Assembly (NCBI RefSeq): GCF_029227915.1 | Contig: NC_079877.1 | Location: forward strand, 8,186,001-8,250,000 | Reading direction: 5' to 3' | DNA from: Hydractinia symbiolongicarpus | Lineage: Eukaryota > Cnidaria > Hydrozoa > Anthoathecata > Hydractiniidae | DNA: 64,000 bases | In this document: positions 39,582-51,799 of the stretch, in pieces | Numbering within the stretch: position 1 is the stretch's first letter | Layout of the letters: every line of letters begins with the position of its first letter | Position numbers and translations under genes: made by a program | The notes under the pieces: model-generated | What the model was told of the DNA's origin: nothing | The model's input: the letters and a program-made list of their open reading frames with translations, nothing else | Databases searched by the model: none

Positions 39582-40061
39582 AGGCGGGTTAGTTCAAGGC
39601 TCAAAATGCTCAAGAAAGTAAGACATAACATTTCACCAATTGTTGCTGAGAAGATATTCACGTCAATGATTCAACCTCTAATTTTCTACTGCTACCCTGT
39701 TTATGGTGGCATGAGCGATACATGGCGATTGGAATTCGAATCGTTATTTCTGAAAGCAAAATTCATTGTCAAAAATCGTAAAAAATGGCCAACTTTCACA
39801 ATACGACTGAAAAGAAAAATTGTTATTGACGTCTTCAAATCGTAACATTTCGAAACTGATGGGAAATATGTTATGATCAACCACTCGATAAACACTCGAG
39901 GAAAGAACTGTTCACTTCGGCTCCCATCAATTAAATCTGAAGCTGGGAGGAAATTATCATATTATCAGGGAGCAGTTATTTTTAACTCCCTACCTGTTAG
40001 TATTAGGAAAGAAACTAATTTTAATTTATTTAAAAAATTAATAAACAATTATGATTTTTAA
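39582..40061 (+). pseudogene. LINE 1 ORF2 C-terminal region, broken
   Basis: This continues the reverse transcriptase frame after the TAG. It reads KKVRHNISPIVAEKIFTSMI and then FYCYPVYGGMSD, the thumb-like region of this LINE group. An in-frame TAA follows at 39843-39845. After it the same frame carries HFETDGKYV, NTRGKNCSLRLPSIKSEAG and GAVIFNSLPVSIRKE. The last two match the general C-terminal pattern of CR1/Jockey-type elements (NTRG, LP, a Gly-rich turn, then IFNSLP). The natural stop appears to be TAA at 40059-40061. There is no cysteine-rich end like that of LINE 2, so the two elements belong to different families. Confidence 0.85.
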
Positions 40062-40326
40062 ACTTTTCTGGTTCATCCACGATGTGGGAAGGAACGGTTG
40101 ACGCCATCGACACAAACAATACAATTTCCACGTCCTCTCACTGCCAAATGTATGGATTGTGTGATGGCGTCATCCGTCGTTTCTTACATCGTGTTTCTTG
40201 ATATACTTGAAAATTTTCCGCACAAAGTCCTTCACAATATTTTTAATTTTGTCATATATGGTTCTCAATTGTTCATTCTCTTAAATTTTTCAATATCCGC
40301 GAATTTTACTTCTCTCCGTTTAAATC
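40062..40326 (+). other. LINE 1 3' untranslated region
   Basis: AT-rich non-coding sequence between the ORF2 stop and the first inverted satellite base. It holds one clear hairpin (40099-40172). It ends in AAATC without a poly(A) or short tandem tail before satellite begins, so the true 3' end may have been lost or moved in the rearrangement. Confidence 0.7.
40099..40172 (+). other. Hairpin in LINE 1 3' UTR
   Basis: TGACGCCATCGACAC (40099-40113) is complementary to GTGTGATGGCGTCA (40159-40172), apart from one bulged base. The inner ten pairs (TGACGCCATC with GATGGCGTCA) are perfect and the loop is about 45 nt. A 3' UTR stem-loop is a known recognition site for the reverse transcriptase in several LINE families; a role here is inference. 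Confidence 0.6.
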
Positions 40327-40640
40327 TTGTAACTCAAACGGACTGATACCGTTAGAAATTCATTGAAATGTAGTTTTTGAAACTGTCTCTATTTCTTCAG
40401 CGCGCGATAACGGACAGGATGGGTCCCACAGTAAAAAAAAGACTTTTTATCTAAATTTTTAAACAAAGCGCTACCACAGAGCCTATTGTTATTGCTGAAT
40501 TCCAGCAATCATGTCAAATTAAGAGGAATGTTATTTGTGGGAGACCAATTGGCTCATTTATCACATTTATAAGGTCACAGTCCAAAATCAGTTTAATTAA
40601 GTCCCACAGTCAATCGTTTCACTGTGAAAAGCGATGCAAT
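40327..40640 (-). repeat. Inverted satellite fragment
   Basis: This is the reverse complement of about 310 bp of monomer. It starts with TTGTAACTCAAACGGACTG (complement of CAGTCCGTTTGAGTTACAA) and ends with TTTCACTGTGAAAAGCGATGCA (complement of the TGCATCGCTTTT...GTGAAA part). All other satellite in the window is in the opposite orientation. The ~60 monomer bases it lacks are largely those that begin the direct array immediately afterwards (ATTCGTCCCCACATG). Confidence 0.93.
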
Positions 40641-42111
40641 TCGTCCCCACATGTATTTAGGGATGTTATTCTAATATTACTAGGTTGTATTTCTACATTA
40701 TTTACTAGGTTGTACTTCCACAAATAGCATTCCTCTTAATTTGACATGATTGCTAGAATTCAGCGATAACATTAGGCTCTGTGGTAGCGGTTTGATTAAA
40801 AATTTAGATAAATAAGTCATTCTTTACTCTGGGACCAATCCTAGCCGTTATCGCCCGACGAAGAAATAGCGTCAGTTTCAAAAACTACATTTCATTGACA
40901 TTCTAATGGTATCAATCCGCTTCAGTAACAACTGTTGCGTCACATATTCGTACCAACTTGTATTTAGCGTTATTTTTCTCATACTACTACACTGCATCGC
41001 TTTTAACAGTGAAACGATTGACTATGGGACTTAATTGAACTGATTTGGACTGTGACCTTATAAATGTGATAAATGAGCCAATTGGTCTCCAAGGAATAAC
41101 ATTCTTCTCAATTTGACATAATTGCTGGAATTCAGCGATAACGTTAGGCTCTGTGGTAGCGCTTTATTTAAAAATTTACATAAAAAAGTCTTTTTTTGCT
41201 GTGGGACCCATCCTGTCCGTTATCGCGCCCTGAAGAAATAGTGACAGTTTCAAAAACTACATTTCAATGAATTTCTAACGGTATCAGTCCGTTTGAGTTG
41301 CAACGGTTGCGTCACATATTCCTCCCCACATGTATTTAGGATTATTTATCTGATATTACTAGGTTGTATCGCTTTCAACAGTGAAACGATTGGCTGTAGC
41401 ACTTAAATGAACTGATTTTGGACTGTGACCTTATAAATGTGATAAATGAGCCAATTTGGACTGCCACAAATAAAATTCCTCTTAATTTGACATGATTGCT
41501 GGAATTCAACGATTACAATGGGCGCTGTGGTAGCGCTTCATTTAAAAATTTAGATAAATAAGTCATTCTTTACTCTGGGACGAGTCCTAGCCGTTATCGC
41601 CCGCCGAAGAAATAGCGTCAGTTTCAAAAACTACATTTCATTGACATTCTAACGGTATCAATCCGCTTCAGTTACAACTGTTGCGTCACATATTCGTACC
41701 AACTTGTATTTAGCGATATTTTTCTCATACTACTACATTGCATCGCTTTTAACAGTGAAACGATTGACTATGGGACTTAATTGAACTGATTTTGTACTGT
41801 GACCTTATAAATGTGATTAATGAGCCAATTGGTCTCTAAGGAATAACATTCCTTTTATTTTGACATGATTGCTGGAATTCATTGATTACAATGGGCACTG
41901 TGGTAGCGCCTCACTTAAAAACTTAGATAAATAAGTCATATTTACTGCGGGACCAATCCTGGCCGTTTGCACGCGCTGAACAAATAGGAACAGTTTCAAA
42001 AACTACATTTCCTTGACTTTCTAGCGGTATCAATCCGTTTGAGTTACAACGGTTGCGTCACATATTCGTACCAACATTTATTTAGGGACATTTTTCTGAT
42101 ATTACTAGGTT
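40641..42111 (+). repeat. Irregular monomers with a rearrangement scar
   Basis: The first monomer after the inverted piece is scrambled. TTACTAGGTTGTA occurs at 40677-40689 and again at 40702-40714, and the second copy jumps straight to CTTCCACAAATAGCATTCC, leaving out roughly 140 bp of normal monomer. From about 40720 onward ordinary monomers resume. Confidence 0.85.
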
Positions 42112-45100
42112 ACATCGATTTTAACAGTGAAACGATTGACTGTGGGACTTAATTGAACTAACTTTTGACTGTGACCTGATAAATGTGATAAATGAGACAA
42201 TTGGAGACCTAGAAATAACATTCTTTTTAATTTGACATGATTGCCGCAACTCAGCGATTACACTGGGCGCTGTGGTAGCACTTCATTTAAAAATTTAGAT
42301 AAATAAGTCATTCTGTACTGGGGGACCAATCCTAGCCGTTATCGCGCCCTGATGAAATAGCGACAGGTTTAAAAACTACATTTCTTTGATTTAATAACGG
42401 TGTGAGTCCGTTTGAGTTACAACGGTTGCGTCACATCATCGTACTAACATGTTTTTAGCGATATTTTTCTGATATTACTAGGTTGCATCGCTTTTAACAG
42501 TGACACGATTGACTGTGGGACTTAATTGAACTAACTTTGGACTGTCACCTCTTAAATGTGATACGTCAGCGAACTGGACCCCAAGAATTACACATTCTTC
42601 TTAATTTGAGATGATTGCCGAAACTCAGCAATCACACTGGGCACTGTGGTAGCGCTTCATTTAAAAATTTAGATAAATAAGTCATTCTGTACTGGGGGAC
42701 CAATCCTAGCCGTTATCGCGCCCTGATGAAATAGCGACAGGTTTAAAAACTACATTTCTTTGATTTAATAACGGTGTGAGTCCGTTTGAGTTACAACGGT
42801 TGCGTCACATATTCGTCCCCACATGTATTTAGGGATATTTATCTGATATTACTAGGTTGTATCGCTTTCAACAGTGAAACGATTGGCTGTGGCACTTAAA
42901 TGAACTGACTTTGGACTGTGACCTTATAAATGTGATAAATGAGCCAATTGGACTCCCAGAAATAACATTCCTTTTATTTTGACATGATTGCTGGAATTCA
43001 ATGATTACAATGGGCACTTTGGTAGCGCCTCACTTAAAAACTTAGATAAATAAGTCATATTTACTGCGGGACCAATCCTGGCCGTTTGCACGCGCCGATT
43101 AAATAGGCATAGTTTCAAAAACTACATTTCCTTGACTTTCTAGCGGTATCCATCCGTTTGAGTTACAACGGTTGCGTCACATATTCGTACCAACATGTAT
43201 TTAGGGACATTTTTCTGATATTACTAGGTTACATCGATTTTAACAGTGAAACGATTGACTGTGGGACTTAATTGAACTAACTTTTGACTGAGACCTGATA
43301 AATGTGATAAATGAGACAATTGGAGTCCTAGAAATAACATTCTCTTTAATTTGACATGATTGCCGCAACTCAGCGATTACACTGGGCGCTGTGGTAGCGC
43401 CTCACCTAAAAATGTAGATAAATAAGTCATTCTTTACTGTGGGACCAATCCTAGCCGTTATCGCGCCCTGATGAAATAGCGACAGGTTTAAAAACTACAT
43501 TTCTTTGATTTAATAACGGTGTGAGTCCGTTTGAGATACAAGGTTGCGTCACATAATCGTACTAACATGTTTTTAGCGATATTTTTCTGATATTACTAGG
43601 TTGCATCGCTTTTAACAGTGACACGATTGACTGTGGGACTTAATTGAACTAACTTTGGACTGTCACCTTATAAATGTGATACGTCAGCCAACTGGAACAC
43701 AAGAATAAAACATTCTTCTTAATTTGACATGATTGCCGAAACTCAGCGATTACACTGGGCGCTGTGGTAGCACTTCATTTAAAAATTTTGGAAAATAAGT
43801 CATTCTTTACTCTGGGACGAATCCTAGCCGTAATCGCCCGCGAAAGAAATCGCGACAGTTTCAAAAACTACATTTCATTGACTTTCTAACAGTATCAATC
43901 CGCTTCAGTTACAACTGTTGCGTCACATATCCGTACCAACTTGGATTTAGCGATATTTTTCTCATACTACTAGGTTGCATCGCTTTTAACAGTGAAACGA
44001 CTGATTGTGGGACTTAACTGAACTGATTATGGACTGTGACTTTATAAATGTGATAAGTGAGACAATTGGACTCGAAGAAATAACATTCTTCTCAATTTGA
44101 CATGATTGCCAGAACTCAGCGATTGCCCTGGACGATGTTGTAGCGCTTCAATTAAAAATTAAGAAAAGAAAGTCATTTTTTACTGTGGGACCAATCCTAG
44201 CCTTTAGCGCGCGCTGAAGTAATAGAGACAGTTTAAAAAACTACATTTCATTGACTTTCTAGCTGTATCAATCCGTTTGAGTTACAACGGTTGCGTCACA
44301 TATTCGTCCCCACATGTATTTAGGGATATTTATCTGATATTACTAGGTTGTATCGCTTTCAACAGTGAAACGATTGGCTGTGGCACTTAAATGAACTGAC
44401 TTTGGACTGTGACCTTATAAATGTGATAAATGAGCCAATTGGACTCCCAGAAATAACATTCCTTTTATTTTGACATGATTGCTGGAATTCAATGATTACA
44501 ATGGGCACTTTGGTAGCGCCTCACTTAAAAACTTAGATAAATAAGTCATATTTACTGCGGGACCAATCCTGGCCGTTTGCACGCGCCGATTAAATAGGCA
44601 TAGTTTCAAAAACTACATTTCCTTGACTTTCTAGCGGTATCCATCCGTTTGAGTTACAACGGTTGCGTCACATATTCGTACCAACATGTATTTAGGGACA
44701 TTTTTCTGATATTACTAGGTTACATCGATTTTAACAGTGAAACGATTGACTGTGGGACTTAATTGAACTAACTTTTGACTGAGACCTGATAAATGTGATA
44801 AATGAGACAATTGGAGTCCTAGAAATAACATTCTTTTTAATTTGACATGATTGCCGCAACTCAGCGATTACACTGGGCGCTGTGGTAGCGCCTCACTTAA
44901 AAATGTAGATAAATAAGTCATTCTTTACTGTGGGACCAATCCTAGCCGTTATCGCGCCCTGATGAAATAGCGACAGGTTTAAAAACTACATTTCTTTGAT
45001 TTAATAACGGTGTGAGTCCGTTTGAGATACAAGGTTGCGTCACATAATCGTACTAACATGTTTTTAGCGATATTTTTCTGATATTACTAGGTTGCATCGC

Positions 45101-48100
45101 TTTTAACAGTGACACGATTGACTGTGGGACTTAATTGAACTAACTTTGGACTGTCACCTTATAAATGTGATACGTCAGCCAACTGGAACACAAGAATAAA
45201 ACATTCTTCTTAATTTGACATGATTGCCGAAACTCAGCGATTACACTGGGCGCTGTGGTAGCACTTCATTTAAAAATTTTGGAAAATAAGTCATTCTTTA
45301 CTCTGGGACGAATCCTAGCCGTAATCGCCCGCGAAAGAAATCGCGACAGTTTCAAAAACTACATTTCATTGACTTTCTAACAGTATCAATCCGCTTCAGT
45401 TACAACTGTTGCGTCACATATCCGTACCAACTTGGATTTAGCGATATTTTTCTCATACTACTAGGTTGCATCGCTTTTAACAGTGAAACGACTGATTGTG
45501 GGACTTAACTGAACTGATTATGGACTGTGACTTTATAAATGTGATAAGTGAGACAATTGGACTCGAAGAAATAACATTCTTCTCAATTTGACATGATTGC
45601 CAGAACTCAGCGATTGCCCTGGACGATTTTGTAGCGCTTCAATTAAAAATTAAGAAAAGAAAGTCATTTTTTACTGTGGGACCAATCCTAGCCTTTAGCG
45701 CGCGCTGAAGTAATAGAGACAGTTTAAAAAACTACATTTCATTGACTTTCTAGCTGTATCAATCCGTTTGAGTTACAACGGTTGCGTCACATATTCGTCC
45801 CCACATGTATTTAGGGATATTTATCTGATATTACTAGGTTGTATCGCTTTCAACAGTGAAACGATTGGCTGTGGCACTTAAATGAACTGACTTTGGACTG
45901 TGACCTTATAAATGTGATAAATGAGCCAATTGGACTCCCAGAAATAACATTCCTTTTATTTTGACATGATTGCTGGAATTCAATGATTACAATGGGCACT
46001 TTGGTAGCGCCTCACTTAAAAACTTAGATAAATAAGTCATATTTACTGCGGGACCAATCCTGGCCGTTTGCACGCGCCGATTAAATAGGCATAGTTTCAA
46101 AAACTACATTTCCTTGACTTTCTAGCGGTATCCATCCGTTTGAGTTACAACAGTTGCGTCACATATTCGTACCAACATGTATTTAGGGACATTTTTCTGA
46201 TATTACTAGGTTACATCGATTTTAACAGTGAAACGATTGACTGTGGGACTTAATTGAACTAACTTTTGACTGAGACCTGACAAATGTGATAAATGAGACA
46301 ATTGGAGTCCTAGAAATAACATTCTTTTTAATTTGACATGATTGCCGCAACTCAGCGATTACACTGGGCGCTGTGGTAGCGCCTCACTTAAAAATGTAGA
46401 TAAATAAGTCATTCTTTACTGTGGGACCAATCCTAGCCGTTATCGCGCCCTGATGAAATAGCGACAGGTTTAAAAACTACATTTCTTTGATTTAATAACG
46501 GTGTGAGTCCGTTTGAGATACAAGGTTGCGTCACATAATCGTACTAACATGTTTTTAGCGATATTTTTCTGATATTACTAGGTTGCATCGCTTTTAACAG
46601 TGACACGATTGACTGTGGGACTTAATTGAACTAACTTTGGACTGTCACCTCTTAAATGTGATACGTCAGCGAACTGGACCCCAAGAATTACACATTCTTC
46701 TTAATTTGAGATGATTGCCGAAACTCAGCAATCACACTGGGCACTGTGGTAGCGCTTCATTTAAAAATTTAGATAAATAAGTCATTCTGTACTGGGGGAC
46801 CAATCCTAGCCGTTATCGCGCCCTGATGAAATAGCGACAGGTTTAAAAACTACATTTCTTTGATTTAATAACGGTGTGAGTCCGTTTGAGTTACAACGGT
46901 TGCGTCACATATTCGTCCCCACATGTATTTAGGGATATTTATCTGATATTACTAGGTTGTATCGCTTTCAACAGTGAAACGATTGGCTGTGGCACTTAAA
47001 TGAACTGACTTTGGACTGTGACCTTATAAATGTGATAAATGAGCCAATTGGACTCCCAGAAATAACATTCCTTTTATTTTGACATGATTGCTGGAATTCA
47101 ATGATTACAATGGGCACTTTGGTAGCGCCTCACTTAAAAACTTAGATAAATAAGTCATATTTACTGCGGGACCAATCCTGGCCGTTTGCACGCGCCGATT
47201 AAATAGGCATAGTTTCAAAAACTACATTTCCTTGACTTTCTAGCGGTATCCATCCGTTTGAGTTACAACAGTTGCGTCACATATTCGTACCAACATGTAT
47301 TTAGGGACATTTTTCTGATATTACTAGGTTACATCGATTTTAACAGTGAAACGATTGACTGTGGGACTTAATTGAACTAAATTTTGACTGAGACCTGATA
47401 AATGTGATAAATGAGACAATTGGAGTCCTAGAAATAACATTCTTTTTAATTTGACATGATTGCCGCAACTCAGCGATTACACTGGGCGCTGTGGTAGCGC
47501 CTCACTTAAAAATGTAGATAAATAAGTCATTCTTTACTGTGGGACCAATCCTAGCCGTTATCGCGCCCTGATGAAATAGCGACAGGTTTAAAAACTACAT
47601 TTCTTTGATTTAATAACGGTGTGAGTCCGTTTGAGATACAAGGTTGCGTCACATAATCGTACTAACATGTTTTTAGCGATATTTTTCTGATATTACTAGG
47701 TTGCATCGCTTTTAACAGTGACACGATTGACTGTGGGACTTAATTGAACTAACTTTGGACTGTCACCTTATAAATGTGATACGTCAGCCAACTGGAACAC
47801 AAGAATAAAACATTTTTCTTAATTTGACATGATTGCCGAAACTCAGCGATTACACTGGGCGCTGTGGTAGCACTTCATTTAAAAATTTTGGAAAATAAGT
47901 AATTCTTTACTCTGGGACGAATCCTAGCCGTTATCGCCCGCTAAAGAAATCGCGACAGTTTCAAAAACTACATTTCATTGACTTTCTAACAGTATCAATC
48001 CGCTTCAGTTACAACTGTTGCGTCACATATCCGTACGAACTTGGATTTAGCGATATTTTTCTCATACTACTAGGTTGCATCGCTTTTAACAGTGAAACGA

Positions 48101-48450
48101 TTGACTGTGGAACTTAATTGAACTGATTTTGGACTGTGACCTTATAAATGTGATAAATGAGCCAATTGGTCTCCAAGGAATAACATTCTTCTTAATTTGA
48201 CATGATTGCTGGAATTCAGTGACAACATTAGGTTCTGTGGTAGCGCTTTATTTAAAAATTTAGATAAAAAAGTGTTTGTTTTACTGTGGGACCAATCCTG
48301 GCCGTTAGCGCTCGCTGAGTAAATAGGAACAGTTTCAAAAACTACATTTCCTTGACTTTCTAGCAGTATCAATCCGTTTGAGTTATAACGGTTGCGTCAC
48401 ATATTCGTACCAACATGTTTTTAGGAACATCTTTCTGATATTACTAGGTT
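42112..48450 (+). repeat. Higher-order repeat, 1,491 bp with 1,118-bp variants
   Basis: The rare junction ACATCGATTTTAACAGTG lies at 42112, 43231, 44722, 46213 and 47331, with a related GCATCGATTTTAACAG at 48451. Spacings are 1,119, 1,491, 1,491, 1,118 and 1,120 bp, so four-monomer and three-monomer versions of one block alternate. Private variants such as GGCATAGTTTCAAAAAC, CGCGCCGATTAAATAGG and AAATCGCGACAGTTTC are shared between copies, which are near-identical over the full unit. Confidence 0.92.
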
Positions 48451-51400
48451 GCATCGATTTTAACAGTAAGACGATTGACTGTGGGACTTAATTGAACTAA
48501 CTTTGGACTGTGACCTGATAAATGTGATAAATGAGACAATTGGAGTCCTAGAAATAACATTCTTTTTAATTTGACATGATTGCCGCAACTCAGCGATTAC
48601 ACTGGGCGCTGTGGTAGCGCCTCACTTAAAAATTTAGATAAATAAGTCATTCTTTACTGTGGGACCAATCCTAGCCGTTATCGCGCCCTGATGAAATAGC
48701 GACAGGTTTAAAAACTACATTTGTTTGATTTAATAACGGTGTGAGTCCGTTTGAGTTACAACGGTTGCGTCACATAATCGTACTAACATGTTTTTAGCAT
48801 ATTTTTCTGATATTACTAGGTTGCATCGCTTTTAACAGTGACACGATTGACTGTGGGACTTAATTGAACTAACTTTGGACTGTGACCTGATAAATGTGAT
48901 AAATGAGATAATTGGACCCCAAGAAATAAGATTCTTCTTAATTTGACGTTATTGCCGGAACTCAGCGATTGCACTGGGTGCTGTGGTAGCGCTTCATTTA
49001 AAAATTAAGAAAAGAAAGTCATTTTTTACTGTGGGACCAATCCTAGCCTTTAGAGCGCGCTGAAGTAATAGAGACAGTTTAAAAAACTACATTTCAATGA
49101 ATTTCTAACGGTATCAGTCCGTTTGAGTTGCAGCGGTTGCGTCACATATTCGTACCAACATGTATTTAGCAATATTTTTCCGCTATTACTAGGTTGCATC
49201 CCTTTTAACAGTGAAACGATTGACTGTGGGACTTAATTCAACTAACTTTGGACTGTGACCTAATAAATGTGATAAATGAGACAATTGGAGTCCTAGAAAT
49301 AACATTCTTTTTAATTTGACATGATTGCCGCAACTCAGCGATTACACTGGCCGCTGTGGTAGAGCTTTATTTAAAAGTTTAGATAAAAAAGTGTTTGTTT
49401 TACTGTGGGACCAATCCTAGCCGTTAGCGCGCGCTGAAGTAATAGAGACAGTTTAAAAAACTACATTTCAATGAATTTCTAACGGTTTCATTCCGTTTGA
49501 GTTACAACGGTTGCGTCACATATTCGTACCCACATGTATTTAGGGATATTTTTCTGATATTACTAGGTTGCATAGCTTTTAACAATGAATCAATTGACTG
49601 TGGGACTTAATTGAACTAACTTTGGACTGTGACCTGATAAATGTGATAAATGAGATAATTGGACCCCAAGAAATAACATTCTTCTTAATTTGACGTGATT
49701 GCCGGAACTCAGCGATCACACTGGGCGCTGTGGTAGCGGTTCATCTAAAAATTTAGATAAATAAGTCATTCTTTACTGTGGGACTAATCCTAGCCGTTAG
49801 CGCGCACTGAAGTAATAGCGACAGTTTCAAAAACTGCATTTCATTGACATTCTAACGGTATCAATCCGCTTCAGTTACAACGGATGCGTCACATAATTGT
49901 ACCAACTTGTATTTAGCGATAGGTCTATGATATTACTAGGTTGCATCGCTTTTAACAGTGAAACAATTGACTGTGGCACTTAATTGAACTAAATTTGGAC
50001 TGTCACCTGATGAATGTGATAAATGAGATAATTGGACCCCAAGAAATAAGATTCTTCTTAAATTGACGTGATTGCCGGAACTCAGCGATTGCACTGGGTG
50101 CTGTGGTAGCGCTTCATTTAAAAATTAAGAAAAGAAAGTCATTTTTTACTGTGGGACCAATCCTAGCCGTTATCGCGTGCTGAAGAAATAGTGACAGTTT
50201 CAAAAACTACATTTCAATGAATTTCTAACGGTGTCAGTCCGTTTGAGTTACAACGGTTGGGTCACATATTCGTACCAAAATGTATCTAGGAATATTTTTC
50301 TAATATTACTAGGTTGCATACCTTTTAACAGTGAAACGATTGACTGTGGGATTTAATTGAACTATCTTTGGACTGTGACCTGATAAATGTGATAAATGAG
50401 ACAATTGGAGTCCAAGAAATAACATTCTTCTTAACTTGACATGATTTCCGCAACTCAGCGATTACACTGGGCACTGTGGTAGCACTTCATTTAAAAATTT
50501 AGATAAAAAAGTCATTTTTTAATGTGGGACCAATCCTAGCCTTTATCGCGCGCTGATGAAACAGCGACAGGTGCACAAACTAAATTTCATTGACTTTCTA
50601 ACGGTCTCAGTCGGTTTGAGTTACGACGGTTGGGTCACATATTCGTACCAACATGCATTTAGGAATATTCTTCTAATATTACTAGGTTGCATCCCTTTTA
50701 ACAGTGAAACGATTGACTGTGGGACTTAATTCAACTAACTTTGGACTGTGACCTAATAAATGTGATAAATGAGACAATTGGAGTCCTAGAAATAACATTC
50801 TTTTTAATTTGACATGATTGCCGCAACTCAGCGATTACACTGGCCGCTGTGGTAGCGCTTTATTTAAAAATTTAGATAAAAAAGTGTTTGTTTTACTGTG
50901 GGACCAATCCTGGCCGTTAGCGCGCGCTAAGTAAATAGGAACAGTTTCAAAAACTACATTTCCTTGACTTTCTAGCGGTATCAATCCGTTTGAGTTATAA
51001 CGGTTGCGTCACATATTCGTACCAGCATGTATTTAGGAACATTTTTCTGATATTACTAGGTTGCATCGATTTTAACAGTAAGACGATTGACTGTGGGACT
51101 TAATTGAACTAACTTTGGACTGTGACCTGATAAATATGATAAATGAGGCAATTGGAGTCCAAGAAATAACATTCTTCTTAATTTGACGTGATTGCCGGAA
51201 CTCAGCTCTCACACTGGGCGCTGTGGTAGCGGTTCATCTAAAAATTTAGATAAATAAGTCATTCTTTACTGTGGGACTGATCCTAGCCGTTAGCGCGCGC
51301 TGAAGTAATAGCGACAGTTTCAAGAACTACATTTCTTTGACTTTCTAACGGTGTGAGTCCGTTTGAGTTACAACAGTTGTGTCACATATTCGTTCTAACA

Positions 51401-51799
51401 TGTTTTAAGCGATATTTTTCTGATTATACTAGGTTGCATTGCTTTTAACAGTGAAACCATTGACTGTGGGACTTAATTGAACTAACTTTGGACTGTGACC
51501 TGATAAATGTGACAAATGACACAATTGGACCCCAAGAAATAACATTCTTCTTAATTTGACATGATTGCCGAAACTCAGCGATAACACTGGGTGCTGCGGT
51601 AGCGCTTCATTTAAAATTTAGGAAAAGAATGTCATTTTTTACTGTGGCACCAATCCTAGCCGTTAGCGCGCTGAAGAAGTAGAGACAGTTTCAAATACTA
51701 CATTTCACTGACTCTCTACTGGTGTCAGTCCGTTTGAGTTACAACGATTGAGTCACATATTCGTACCAACATGCATTTAGGAATATTCTTCTGATATTA
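48451..51799 (+). repeat. Satellite monomers, mostly in dimer register
   Basis: Mixed monomers in which GAGACAATTGGAGTCCTAG recurs at 48533, 49278 and 50771 (745 and 1,493 bp apart), so spacing follows multiples of two monomers. Copies are less alike than in the flanking blocks. No other feature is visible. Confidence 0.8.

Larger units (their letters stand above)
37582..40326 (+). mobile_element. LINE 1: 5'-truncated CR1/Jockey-type non-LTR retrotransposon
   Basis: About 2.75 kb of non-satellite sequence inside the array encodes, in order, the second half of an APE-type endonuclease, a full-length non-LTR reverse transcriptase and the usual C-terminal region. It ends in a ~265-bp non-coding 3' region. 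The 5' end starts at the YRPP region of the endonuclease, so ORF1 and the first half of the endonuclease are missing, the usual result of incomplete reverse transcription. No poly(A) or simple-repeat tail is visible at the 3' junction (40326/40327), and no target-site duplication could be found because the right flank is inverted satellite. At least three frameshifts and three in-frame stops make it non-functional. Confidence 0.93.
37573..40640. other. Putative inverted block: LINE 1 plus one satellite piece
   Basis: The block starts with ATTGCATCG (37573-37581) and ends with CGATGCAAT (40632-40640), a perfect 9-bp inverted repeat exactly at the two places where array orientation changes. Inside, a satellite piece of ~310 bp runs backwards next to the LINE. 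Flipping the block back on paper puts that piece in the array's orientation, with GTTTGAGTTACAA on one side of the LINE and ATTCGTCCCC on the other. These are points only about 14 bp apart in a normal monomer. The simplest reading is a LINE inserted antisense in one monomer, followed by inversion of LINE plus flank. The facing sequences are observed; the history is inferred. Confidence 0.6.
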
